Origin: Candidatus Latescibacterota bacterium
Lineage (GTDB): Bacteria; Latescibacterota; UBA2968; UBA8231
Assembly (NCBI GenBank): GCA_022827835.1
Contig: JAJEIO010000017.1
Location: forward strand, 1 to 64,000
Direction of reading: 5' to 3'
DNA: 64,000 bases
The position numbers were made by a program, and so were the translations under genes. Positions within the stretch are counted from its first letter, which is position 1. Every line of letters begins with the position of its first letter. Below, in pieces: positions 32,785-40,888 of this stretch. Below the pieces are notes generated by a model. It ran no database searches, was not told the origin of the DNA, and saw only the letters and a program-made list of their open reading frames with translations.

Positions 32785-34710
32785 CTAGTCGGCGGCTACG
32801 ACATAAACCTCGGTATTGCCGTCGCGATTGGACGCGAATGCAATGCGTTGGCCATCGGCAGACCAAACCGGGGCCCAATCGTCCCCAGGGTTTTGCGTGA
32901 GGTTAGTTTGGTTGGTTCCATCGGCGTCCATGACATAGACCTCGGTGTTGCCATCGCGATTGGACAAAAAGGCGATGCGGTCGCCAGCCGGAGACCAAAT
33001 AGGTGACCACTCGCCGCTGAATTGGTATGTGAGGTTAGTTTGGTTGGTTCCATCGGCGTCCATGACATAGACCTCGGTACTGCCACCGCGATTGGAATCG
33101 AACACAATGAGCTGGCCATCGGCAGACCAAACCGGATTCTCGTCGCTTCCGTCGTTTTGCGTGAGGTTGATCGGATCGCGGCCGTCGGCGTCCATGACAT
33201 AGACTTCGGTGTTGCCGTCTCGATTGGACAAAAAGGCGATGTGTTGGCCATCGGACGACCAAGCCGGGGTCCAGTCGTCTCCGTCGTTTTGTGTGAGGTT
33301 GGTCGGTTCATTGCCGTCGGCGTCCATGACATAGACTTCGGTGTTGCCGTCTCGATTGGACAAAAAGGCGATGTGTTGGCCATCGGGCGACCAAGCTGGT
33401 GCCCAGTCGTCTCCGTCGTGCTGCGTAAGGTTGGTTGCGATGTTGCTAGTGTCGCTGAGATTACGCACATCAAGCGTATAGTCTGTTGTCGATCCGTAGG
33501 CCTCTATATGGATGTAGTAAGTACCTAAACTAACGGGAACGAGAACTTGAAAATTGAAACCCGCAGCGGAATTGCCGTTCCTAGCCAAGATGTTGCCAGA
33601 GCTATCCAAAATGAAGATGTAGGTGCCCGCGCTGCTCGTCACAGAGGTCGATAAGACGCCCGCACTGTTCATCTCGAGGCGGAAATAATCCACATCCCCC
33701 TCTGATATCGAGCCAGCAGTCGAACTCCCCAAAGACACCTCCGTCGCCTCGGAGAAATTGTCGCCATGATCATCGCCGATCAGCGGCAACGTCGGATCGG
33801 ATGGATTATCGATGTACTGGACGAGGAGTAAGACATCGGCTAAATCGACCGTGCCATCGTCGTTTATATCGCCGAGGACAATGTCACCGTTGTTGGGCAG
33901 AACAATGGCGGAGTCAGCCATAACATATAGTAGTACATACAACACGTCGGAGATATCGATTTGGCCATCGTTGTTCACATCCCCTAAAACCCCGCCTGCG
34001 GCGAGCTTCATCCGTGGGATGCCGCCGTGCTCTTCGATCACAATGTCCGCCTCGTCAATCCCGACTCGAAAAGCCGGGTTCACATAGGCGACCAAGCCCT
34101 CGCCCGAGACGGTCAGCCCATAGACTGGGCCATCCGCTTCCACCAGTTCCTGAGTCGTCGCTCGCACTACTCCCTGAGCCGCCGGAATCCCTGCCTGTCC
34201 ATCTACCAACACCATCCGCCGACTCTCCGATACCCCTCCACTGCTCAGCCGATAGATGTACACTCCTGCGCCCACGGCTCGCCCCGCTGCATCTGTAGCA
34301 TCCCATTGCTCCGTGTGCACTCCCGCCGGCCGCACCCCATCCACCAACGTCGCCAGACGCTGCCCTAGCAGGTTGAACACGTCCAGTCGCACGTGAGCAG
34401 ATGTCGGCAGTTGATAGGGAATGATGGTGGAAGGATTGAACGGATTGGGGTAATTCTGTCCTAAGGCAAAGTCAGTTGGTAGGGCCGTGCCCCTTGCGGT
34501 AGAGAGTGCTCGCAGCGGCAGCGCGAAATGCCCGGTCTCGTCCGTGGTCGTGCCGACGAACCGGCGCAGATCGGTCAAGTCAAACAGCCGCACTTGTACG
34601 CCAATGGCTGGCTGCCCAGACGACAGGCGCACCCGACCTTCAAGGAAAGACTCTGCGCCGACGCTGACGCTCAGCATCAGCCCGATGAAACAGCCGATCA
34701 AATACTTCAC
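32785..34710 (-). CDS. Secreted FlgD-Ig / dockerin / PPC / PD40 propeller protein
   Basis: A 641-residue secreted protein whose first 215 residues parallel the 1245-residue protein: signal, regulatory-like domain, FlgD-Ig-like domain (NYPNPFNPSTIIPY), VYGLTVSGEGLVAYVNPAF. Then a dockerin type I pair of Ca-binding loops (about 242-302, GDVNNDGQIDISDVLYVLL and GDINDDGTVDLADVLLLV), a PPC-like domain (about 315-415), and about five PD40/TolB-type repeats (AWSPDGQHIAFLSNRDGN) to the end. No cohesin partner is in view. The start is a GTG with GGAG 8 bases upstream. Likely an exposed binding protein. Confidence 0.8.
   Translation of the reverse strand: MKYLIGCFIGLMLSVSVGAESFLEGRVRLSSGQPAIGVQVRLFDLTDLRRFVGTTTDETGHFALPLRALSTARGTALPTDFALGQNYPNPFNPSTIIPYQLPTSAHVRLDVFNLLGQRLATLVDGVRPAGVHTEQWDATDAAGRAVGAGVYIYRLSSGGVSESRRMVLVDGQAGIPAAQGVVRATTQELVEADGPVYGLTVSGEGLVAYVNPAFRVGIDEADIVIEEHGGIPRMKLAAGGVLGDVNNDGQIDISDVLYVLLYVMADSAIVLPNNGDIVLGDINDDGTVDLADVLLLVQYIDNPSDPTLPLIGDDHGDNFSEATEVSLGSSTAGSISEGDVDYFRLEMNSAGVLSTSVTSSAGTYIFILDSSGNILARNGNSAAGFNFQVLVPVSLGTYYIHIEAYGSTTDYTLDVRNLSDTSNIATNLTQHDGDDWAPAWSPDGQHIAFLSNRDGNTEVYVMDADGNEPTNLTQNDGDDWTPAWSSDGQHIAFLSNRDGNTEVYVMDADGRDPINLTQNDGSDENPVWSADGQLIVFDSNRGGSTEVYVMDADGTNQTNLTYQFSGEWSPIWSPAGDRIAFLSNRDGNTEVYVMDADGTNQTNLTQNPGDDWAPVWSADGQRIAFASNRDGNTEVYVVAAD
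32800..33440 (-). repeat. 132-base tandem coding repeats (PD40 blades)
   Basis: About five units of 132 bases (44 codons) encoding the PD40 blades. Units near 33211 and 33343 are almost identical over at least 50 bases, showing recent homogenisation or expansion; outer units are more diverged. Confidence 0.75.
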
Positions 34711-34867
34711 AGGTCATACTCCTTTATGACGTGGTAGGGTCGCCTAGGACACCGTAAGTGGCAGCGGGTCCATGGCGGTGCCATCCAAGCGAAGCACTGT
34801 CAGCGATGACAGTCCAGATAACAGTCCATCACCGTGGACTTGAATTCATGGGAATTTGGGAGCCACG

Positions 34868-34893
34868 ATTGTATCGGTTATGGGCATGGCTCC
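34868..34893 (-). pseudogene. Relic 5' end of a fourth WYL regulator
   Basis: The minus strand here repeats the first eight to ten codons of the WYL regulator (start codon at 34887, PIT...). Spacing to the adjacent palindrome is 37 bases, the same as at the intact gene (32607/32644). The rest of the gene is gone, and the promoter block now lies upstream of the dockerin gene. Confidence 0.6.
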
Positions 34894-34923
34894 ATCCTCT
34901 ATCGGATAAAGATAAACTTTAAT

Positions 34924-34940
34924 TGGACAGGGAATGTCCG
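34924..34940. promoter_or_regulatory. Palindromic operator candidate E
   Basis: TGGACA-GGGAA-TGTCCG, one mismatch, 37 bases upstream of the relic WYL start and 214 bases upstream of the dockerin-protein GTG at 34710. GATAAAGATAA on the gene side and an A-tract on the other are conserved. Confidence 0.62.
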
Positions 34941-35000
34941 TTGCATAAAAAAATGTAAAAATTCGCGGTAAGAGCGTTCCGGCTCGGGAAGCGATTGAGG

Positions 35001-35927
35001 CTACGCCAATTCGCCGATCAGTCTGCGGATGTTGGCGTAGTTCGTCTGCATGGCTTCGAGCCGCGAGCCGCTTGCTGGCAGGAAGTGGGTGGCGATAGAT
35101 AGGACGACGTCGCAGCGGTTGTCGCGCAGGTTGCGCAGGATCGTCGGGTAATCGACGTGACCCTCGCCGATGGGTGTGTACTCGAATTCGAGCGTTGCAC
35201 CGTTTATGGTGCGCAGGTCCTTGGCGTGGACGCCGTGCAGGTAGGGGCGCAGGTTTTCGAAGCCAGCGGTGGCATTATCGACTTCGCCGCAATTGTAGTT
35301 GTCGGCCGGACACCAGAGCGCCTTGAAGCGCCGCGAGCCGACGGCTTCGACGATGCGGCGGAAGTTGCGGCTGGTGTTGCCGTAGTTCCACTGCATCATT
35401 AGGAAGGCGATATCGACGTCGTATTTCTCGGCGAGGTCGGCGAACATGGAGAACGCCTCGACTAGCTTTTCCATGTCGCCGTCGGAGATGATGCCGCCGC
35501 GCGTTGCCCAGCGCATGGGCCAAGTGGGCTTGCCGCCGGTGTACTCGGCCGGCCAAGCGAAGCTGCTGCAGCCGACCGCGCCGATCCCCAAGCGGGCTGA
35601 AACTTCCATCGCTCGTTCCAGCTTGGTGAAATGCTCCTTGAACTGGGCGTGTTCGAGCATTTTGCCCGGCTCAAGTTCGGCGAGATGCACGGTCTTGAAC
35701 AACCCCGCGCCGTCGAGCAGAAAAAGTTCGAGACCGTGTTCGGCGACCTGTTCAGCGGCTTGGTCTATCTCGGGGTCGGCAAGCTCGTAGAGGCTGCGGT
35801 TGTTGGAGTGGGTGCCGCACCAGACGTAGTGCGCGCCGAGGTCGCGCGCCGTGGCCAGCGATTGCTCGAAGGGCTGCTGCAACTCTCCGAGGTACATCCC
35901 CATCTTGAATTCGTAGTGGTCGCTCAT
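35001..35927 (-). CDS. Sugar phosphate isomerase/epimerase-like TIM-barrel protein
   Basis: A 308-residue xylose-isomerase-like TIM-barrel protein (AP endonuclease 2 superfamily). Characteristic pieces are the N-terminal MGMYLGELQQPFEQSLATA, KYDVDIAFLMMQW in the barrel core, ALWCPADNYNCGE, and the late HGVHAKDLRTINGATLEFEYTPIGEGHVDYPTIL, where His, Lys-Asp and the GEG segment form the usual metal/substrate site. It starts 7 bases after the PhyH gene, so the two form an operon. Substrate is probably a sugar, inositol or related polyol. Confidence 0.8.
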   Translation of the reverse strand: MSDHYEFKMGMYLGELQQPFEQSLATARDLGAHYVWCGTHSNNRSLYELADPEIDQAAEQVAEHGLELFLLDGAGLFKTVHLAELEPGKMLEHAQFKEHFTKLERAMEVSARLGIGAVGCSSFAWPAEYTGGKPTWPMRWATRGGIISDGDMEKLVEAFSMFADLAEKYDVDIAFLMMQWNYGNTSRNFRRIVEAVGSRRFKALWCPADNYNCGEVDNATAGFENLRPYLHGVHAKDLRTINGATLEFEYTPIGEGHVDYPTILRNLRDNRCDVVLSIATHFLPASGSRLEAMQTNYANIRRLIGELA

Positions 35928-35934
35928 GATTTTC

Positions 35935-36768
35935 CTATCCCCGCGAAGGTTCGGGCATCTCGGCCCGGGCCTTCGCCGCTAGTTCTTTGAGGTGGCCGTC
36001 GTTGGCCATGCGCTGTTCGAGATGCACCATGCGGCGTTCGCTTGCGGTGGCGAGCATGGTCTCGCCGTACGCGCGCTCGGCCCAGAAGCGAGCCAGCCCG
36101 GCGATGTCTTGTTTGACGAGATCGATCTGATCGTCGGGCACGCGCACCATGCAGTTGATGGTGAACATGCGGCGGCGGCCACTGCCCCCGAAGGCCGCGT
36201 GTTTGAGGTTGTGTTGGAAGACGACGACGTCTCCTGGGACGATCTCCAGTGCGACGGCTGGGACTTGGTCGCCGGAGATGCCCCATTGCTCCTGCGATTG
36301 CTTGACGTTCGCTTCAAGCGTCTCGGCGTACTGGTCGCCGCGGCGGTGGCTTCCTGGGATCACGCGCAGGCAGCCGGTGTCGCGGGTCAGGTGGTCGAGG
36401 TAGAAGGCGATCTTGACGTGGCGGATTTCCTTCTGGTAGCCGTCGGAGTGCCACCGGGTGTCGCCGGCGTAGTAGTTGCCGTCGGAACCGCTGTAGTTGA
36501 AGTCGTCGCCGAGCAGACTGGCGAGCAAGCCCTCGATGCGCGGATCGTCGAGCAGCGCGCACAGGCGCTCGTGTTGATCGATGAAGGGCACGATGCAGGA
36601 GCGCCGTTCGCCGTCGTGCGGTTGACCGTAGTGGCCCCCGCCGCGCTCGGCCCAGACTTGCTCAAAGGCGTCGATGATCTCGTCGATGCAGTCGGCCATC
36701 AACCCCGGCAGCGCGAGGTAGCCGAAGGTGTCGAAAAAGTTGAGTTGCTGTTGGTTGAGTCGGATCAT
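35935..36768 (-). CDS. Phytanoyl-CoA dioxygenase (PhyH) family protein
   Basis: A 277-residue Fe(II)/2-oxoglutarate oxygenase. The metal triad is visible as RWHSDGYQ (His-x-Asp) and the distal His in VVFQHNLKHAAFGG, with an Arg a few residues later (GRRRMFTINC) to hold 2-oxoglutarate; the double-stranded beta-helix core includes GCLRVIPGSHRRG. GGAG precedes the ATG. It is divergent from the enolase-superfamily gene across 132 bases. In marine and soil bacteria such proteins hydroxylate diverse small molecules; the substrate is unknown. Confidence 0.87.
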   Translation of the reverse strand: MIRLNQQQLNFFDTFGYLALPGLMADCIDEIIDAFEQVWAERGGGHYGQPHDGERRSCIVPFIDQHERLCALLDDPRIEGLLASLLGDDFNYSGSDGNYYAGDTRWHSDGYQKEIRHVKIAFYLDHLTRDTGCLRVIPGSHRRGDQYAETLEANVKQSQEQWGISGDQVPAVALEIVPGDVVVFQHNLKHAAFGGSGRRRMFTINCMVRVPDDQIDLVKQDIAGLARFWAERAYGETMLATASERRMVHLEQRMANDGHLKELAAKARAEMPEPSRG

Positions 36769-36900
36769 GTGGTTTCTCCTGGAGAGCTTGACGGAGGGTG
36801 GGGGAGGCGATACATTGGCGGCGCTTTGGACGCCGTGTTCAATCTAATAAGGGGCCTGTCTTCATTCAATATTTGATACTGACAGGCGTGGAGGGTAGCG

Positions 36901-38037
36901 ATGAAAATTGTTGACGTGGGTGCTGTGCTGCTGCAACCCATGCCGTGGGTGCTGGTGAAGGTGCGCACCGACGAGGGAATTACCGGCATTGGCGAGGCAT
37001 ATCACGGGGCCGGCGTCCACCACATCGCGGTCGATGAACGCCTCACCCAACGCGCCCTTATCGGCCAGGACCCGCGCAACGTGGACAAGCTCTTCCGCGA
37101 TATGAAAAGCTCGATGTCGGCGTCGGGGTACTACCAAGGCGCGGTGATGAGCGCGATTAGCGGCATTGAGATGGCGCTGTGGGATATTACCGGACAGGCG
37201 ATTGGCGTGCCGATCTGGCAGTTGCTGGGTGGCGCGTACCGGGACTCGATTCGCGTGTACAACGACTGCCACGCTGGCGACGAGGACGACAATCCCGAAT
37301 CTTGGGTAGCTAAGGCCAGGGAAGTGGAAACCCGCGGTTTTGACGCCATCAAGTTCGACATTGACCCGCGCCCCGACCGGCGCGACCACTACAACCGCAC
37401 CATGAGCAACAGCGACATCGCCTTCCACATCGAAGTGGTCACGGCGCTCCGCGAGGCGCTGCATCCCAATACGGATTTGCTCATCGACGCCCACTGGGCG
37501 TACGCGCCGCACGACATTCTCAAAGTTGCCTATGCCTTTGAAGCGCTGGATTTGATGTGGTTGGAAGATCCGATTCCGGCTGAAAACGTCGCCGCGCTCA
37601 AGGAAGTGAAGAACGCGACGCGCACGCCGATTTGCACCGGCGAAAACCTGTACACGCGGCACGGGTTCCGCGAGTTGGTCGAGACGCAGGCGACGGACAT
37701 TATCTCGCCCGATCTGGCCAAGGCTGGCGGCCTGTCCGAGGGACGGCGCATCGCCGATCTGGCCGACATTTATTACATCCCGATTTCGCCGCATAACATT
37801 TGTAGCCCGATTGGCACTGTGGCCATGTGCCACACGTGCGCTGCTTCGCCCAACTTTCAGGTGTTGGAGTTTCACCATCTCGACAATGAGCTGTGGAACA
37901 GTCTCACGGTGGAGCGCGATCTTATCGTCAACGGGCGGATTCCATTGCCGCAGGCTCCGGGGCTTGGAGTCACACTCGACGAGGAAGTGGCTCGCGGCGC
38001 GGCGCGCGAAGACCTCGGCTTCTTCGACGCGGAGTGA
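36901..38037 (+). CDS. Enolase-superfamily sugar-acid dehydratase (mandelate racemase family)
   Basis: A 378-residue enzyme that should abstract an alpha-proton from a sugar acid and dehydrate it. The N-terminal capping domain (ITGIGEAYHG) and barrel with metal ligands Asp (LIDAHWAY), Glu (WLEDPIP) and Glu (CTGENLYTR) are visible. The late His in YYIPISPHNICSPIGT and the absence of a KxK motif (KFDID instead) resemble mannonate/galactonate-type dehydratases. GGAGGG precedes the ATG. First gene of a long catabolic operon, with importer genes starting 6 bases downstream. Confidence 0.85.
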   Translation: MKIVDVGAVLLQPMPWVLVKVRTDEGITGIGEAYHGAGVHHIAVDERLTQRALIGQDPRNVDKLFRDMKSSMSASGYYQGAVMSAISGIEMALWDITGQAIGVPIWQLLGGAYRDSIRVYNDCHAGDEDDNPESWVAKAREVETRGFDAIKFDIDPRPDRRDHYNRTMSNSDIAFHIEVVTALREALHPNTDLLIDAHWAYAPHDILKVAYAFEALDLMWLEDPIPAENVAALKEVKNATRTPICTGENLYTRHGFRELVETQATDIISPDLAKAGGLSEGRRIADLADIYYIPISPHNICSPIGTVAMCHTCAASPNFQVLEFHHLDNELWNSLTVERDLIVNGRIPLPQAPGLGVTLDEEVARGAAREDLGFFDAE

Positions 38038-38043
38038 TCTAAC

Positions 38044-39045
38044 TTGTCGCTTAATTACGTCTTTCGCCGCTTTGGAGTGTTCCTGCTGATCGTGTGGGCA
38101 GGGGCTACTATTAACTTCTTGATGCCTCGGATGGCTCCGGTGAACCCCATTCGCGAGCGTCTGTTGCAGGCGGTTTCCTTTGGCGGCGCGGGCAAGACGG
38201 ACATGGAGGCCGTAGTGGCCACGTACGAAGCCCGCTTTGGTCTCGATCAGCCCCTGTGGAAGCAGTACCTGCGCTACTTAGGCGATGTGGCGCGCCTCGA
38301 CTTTGGGGTTTCCATTGCCAATTTTCCGAGCCGTGCTTCTGACATCATCATGCGCGCCTTGCCGTGGACGCTTGGGCTGCTGACGACGGCGACGCTGATC
38401 GCCTTTGCCCTCGGCACAGTGCTCGGCGCGCTGCTGGCTTGGCCGCGATCACCCGGTGCTCTGCACTACTTTGCCGCGCCGTTCTTGGCGCTGTCGGCGA
38501 TTCCTTACTACCTGCTCGGACTAGTTCTCGTTTTTCTCTTGGGCTTTACTCTGCGCGCCTTTCCACTCGGTGGAGGTTTTACCTTGGGAACGCTGCCTGG
38601 GCCGACGTTGGCTTTTGCTATTGACGTGATCTATCACTCCATCGTCCCCGCCCTGTCGATCGTGCTGTCGTCGGTGGGGTTTTGGGCTTTGTCGATGCGC
38701 GGTATGATGGTCACCGTCCAGGGCGAGGACTACGTCAACTACGCCGAGGCGCGGGGACTGAAGAGCCGCGAGATTTTCTTCCGCTACGCCTTGCGCAACG
38801 CGCTGTTGCCGCAGACTACGGCCTTGGCGCTGGCGATGGGATACGTGGTGTCTGGGGCTGTGCTGGTGGAGGTGGTGTTCGCGTATCCGGGTGTCGGCAC
38901 GGTGCTGTACCGGGCCGTGCAGACTTTTGACTACTTTGTCATTTACGGCGTCGTGCTCATGGTTATCCTCGCCATCGCCGTGGTGACGTTGATTCTCGAC
39001 TTGGTTTATCCGCTTCTCGATCCGCGCATTGCCTACCGCCGATGA
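38044..39045 (+). CDS. ABC importer permease, DppB/OppB type
   Basis: A 333-residue inner-membrane permease of the peptide/nickel/oligosaccharide (Dpp/Opp) class with six TM segments. N-terminus FRRFGVFLLIVWAGATINFLMPR is typical of DppB, and the EAA loop is YAEARGLKSREIFFRYALRNALLP. Start is a TTG at 38044 with CGGAG about ten bases upstream. It overlaps the next permease by four bases. Confidence 0.86.
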   Translation: MSLNYVFRRFGVFLLIVWAGATINFLMPRMAPVNPIRERLLQAVSFGGAGKTDMEAVVATYEARFGLDQPLWKQYLRYLGDVARLDFGVSIANFPSRASDIIMRALPWTLGLLTTATLIAFALGTVLGALLAWPRSPGALHYFAAPFLALSAIPYYLLGLVLVFLLGFTLRAFPLGGGFTLGTLPGPTLAFAIDVIYHSIVPALSIVLSSVGFWALSMRGMMVTVQGEDYVNYAEARGLKSREIFFRYALRNALLPQTTALALAMGYVVSGAVLVEVVFAYPGVGTVLYRAVQTFDYFVIYGVVLMVILAIAVVTLILDLVYPLLDPRIAYRR

Positions 39046-39899
39046 CGCTCTCGCCGATCTTCGCGGCGGCTCGCCGCCATCCTCAGCTTGCGGCCGGCTT
39101 AATTGTCGTCTTTGTCGTGCTCGCTTTTGGTCCGGTGGGGACCCTGTTCGTCGATACGGATCTGGCCCGCGTCGGCTCGGCGGAACCCAACTTGTCGCCG
39201 TCGCTGGAGCATCTTCTCGGCACGGACGCGGCGGGGCGGGATTTGCTTGCGGTGATGGTGGCGGGTACGCCGCTTACGCTCAGAGTTGGTTTCCTCGCCG
39301 GTGCTGTGGGACTTGGTATCGGTATTATCCTTGGCTTTCTCGCTGGGTACTTTGGCGGTTTGGTGGACACCCTGATTCGGGGGGCTGCCGACGTGCTGCT
39401 GACTGTGCCCGGCCTGCTGTTCTTAGTGGTGCTGGCGACCTCGCTGCGCACGGCTGTTACGGTCGATATGATGGCTCTCGTGGTGGCCTCGCTGGCGTGG
39501 ATGCTGCCGACGCGCACGATCCGCTCGCAGGTACTGTCGATGCGCGAGCGCGCGTACGTGCAGGTGGCGCGGCTTTCTGGCATGAGGGACTTGGAAATCA
39601 TCGCCCGCGAGTTGCTGCCGAATTTGCTGCCCTATCTGGCGGCTAGCTTTGTTAGTGCTGTGGGTGCGGCGGTGTTGGCTTCGATTGGTCTAGAAGCATT
39701 GGGCTTGGGGCCGCAGAACGAGCCTACGCTTGGGATGACTATTTACTGGGCTTTGTACTACACTTCGCTGCTGCGGGGGATGTGGTGGTGGTGGGCACCG
39801 CCGATTGCGATGATTGTGCTGATTTTCATCGGCTTGTTCCTCGTCTCTATGGGGTTGGACCGCATCGCTAATCCGCGCATATGGAAGGTCTCGTCGTGA
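39042..39899 (+). CDS. ABC importer permease, DppC/OppC type
   Basis: A 285-residue partner permease. The extracytoplasmic segment PNLSPSLEHLLGTDAAGRDLLAVMVAG is the DppC/OppC signature (usually HxLGTDxxGRD), and the EAA loop is VQVARLSGMRDLEIIARELLPNLLP. ATGA overlap with the upstream permease indicates coupled translation. Confidence 0.87.
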   Translation: MTLSPIFAAARRHPQLAAGLIVVFVVLAFGPVGTLFVDTDLARVGSAEPNLSPSLEHLLGTDAAGRDLLAVMVAGTPLTLRVGFLAGAVGLGIGIILGFLAGYFGGLVDTLIRGAADVLLTVPGLLFLVVLATSLRTAVTVDMMALVVASLAWMLPTRTIRSQVLSMRERAYVQVARLSGMRDLEIIARELLPNLLPYLAASFVSAVGAAVLASIGLEALGLGPQNEPTLGMTIYWALYYTSLLRGMWWWWAPPIAMIVLIFIGLFLVSMGLDRIANPRIWKVSS

Positions 39900-40888
39900 G
39901 CCGCGTCGTGTTGCGGGTGCAGGACCTGCGCGTTCACTACCACACTCCGAGGGGGCCGGTGCGCGCCGTGGAGGGCGTCGGCTTTGAGTTGCGGTCGGGG
40001 GAGCGGCTGGGCTTGGTGGGCGAGTCGGGATCGGGCAAATCGACGACGGCGATGGCTTTGATGCAACTGATTCGGCCGCCCGGACGGATTGAGGGGGGGC
40101 GGGTCGAGCTCGACGAATTGGAGTTGTTGTCGTTGGCTGAGGAAGAGATGCGGAGCGTGCGCTTTTCGCGGATTTCCCTAATTCCCCAGGGCGTGATGAA
40201 TTCGCTCAATCCGGTGATGCGCGTGGGTGCGCAGATCGCCGACACGATTGAGGCGCACGAGGAGCGACCGGACCGCGAGGCTCTGCAGGAGCGGGTTAGA
40301 AGTCTGCTGGCACTGGTTGAATTGGACCCGGCGACGGCGCGCATGTACCCGCACGAACTCAGCGGCGGCATGAAGCAGCGCGTGGGCATGGCCATTGCCG
40401 TGGCCTTGCGGCCGCAGGTGATCATTGCTGACGAGCCAACTAGTGCCTTGGACGTGGTCGTGCAGAAGCGGGTGATGGACACTTTGTTCCGCGTGCAGCA
40501 GGAACTCGACGCCGCGGTGATTTTGGTGGGTCACGACATGGGGCTGATGGCGCAGTGCGTGGATCGCATCGGCGTGATGTACGCCGGGCGGCTGGCAGAA
40601 CTTGGGCCGGTGCAAAGCCTGCTCGAAGAGCCGCTGCATCCGTACACGCGGATGTTGGTAGAAAGCCTGCCGTCGCTGGAGCGCAAGGGCGTGTTTCGCG
40701 GCATCCCCGGACTGCCGCCTTCGTTGCTTGAGCCGCCGCCGGGGTGTCCCTTCCACCCGCGCTGTCCGCAGGTGATGGACTGCTGTTCGGACAGCGTGCC
40801 GGAGTTGGAAGAGGTGATTGCTGAGCGCCAAGCGGCCTGTCACCTGCACGGCGAGGGCTTCGACAAGCTCAGCCGAGGCATCTCGTGA
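39896..40888 (+). CDS. ABC importer ATP-binding protein, DppD/OppD type
   Basis: A 330-residue nucleotide-binding subunit: Walker A GESGSGKSTTAM, Q-loop LIPQGVMNSLNP, signature ELSGGMKQRVGMA, Walker B VIIADEPTSALD, H-loop VGHDMG, and the C-terminal oligopeptide-type Cys motif GCPFHPRCPQVMDCC. I chose GTG 39896 because GGAAGG lies 7 bases upstream and it overlaps the previous stop (GTGA); an ATG at 39881 lacks a ribosome site. Confidence 0.88.
   Translation: MSRVVLRVQDLRVHYHTPRGPVRAVEGVGFELRSGERLGLVGESGSGKSTTAMALMQLIRPPGRIEGGRVELDELELLSLAEEEMRSVRFSRISLIPQGVMNSLNPVMRVGAQIADTIEAHEERPDREALQERVRSLLALVELDPATARMYPHELSGGMKQRVGMAIAVALRPQVIIADEPTSALDVVVQKRVMDTLFRVQQELDAAVILVGHDMGLMAQCVDRIGVMYAGRLAELGPVQSLLEEPLHPYTRMLVESLPSLERKGVFRGIPGLPPSLLEPPPGCPFHPRCPQVMDCCSDSVPELEEVIAERQAACHLHGEGFDKLSRGIS

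Larger units (their letters stand above)
34711..35000. other. Intergenic region upstream of the dockerin gene
   Basis: Apart from the WYL relic and operator E, the 290 bases hold no gene I can support. A short imperfect repeat (CACTGTCAGCGATGACAGTCC and a following ACAGTCC) lies near 34795-34835; no terminator or RNA structure was evident. Confidence 0.5.

Noticed and set aside
32800..33440. 132-base repeats as a non-coding satellite or CRISPR-like array
   Set aside because: Period is exactly 44 codons and encodes PD40 blades in an intact reading frame.
36862..37878. 338-residue open frame antisense to the enolase-superfamily gene
   Set aside because: The plus-strand frame has all metal ligands and a ribosome site; the antisense product shows no family motif.
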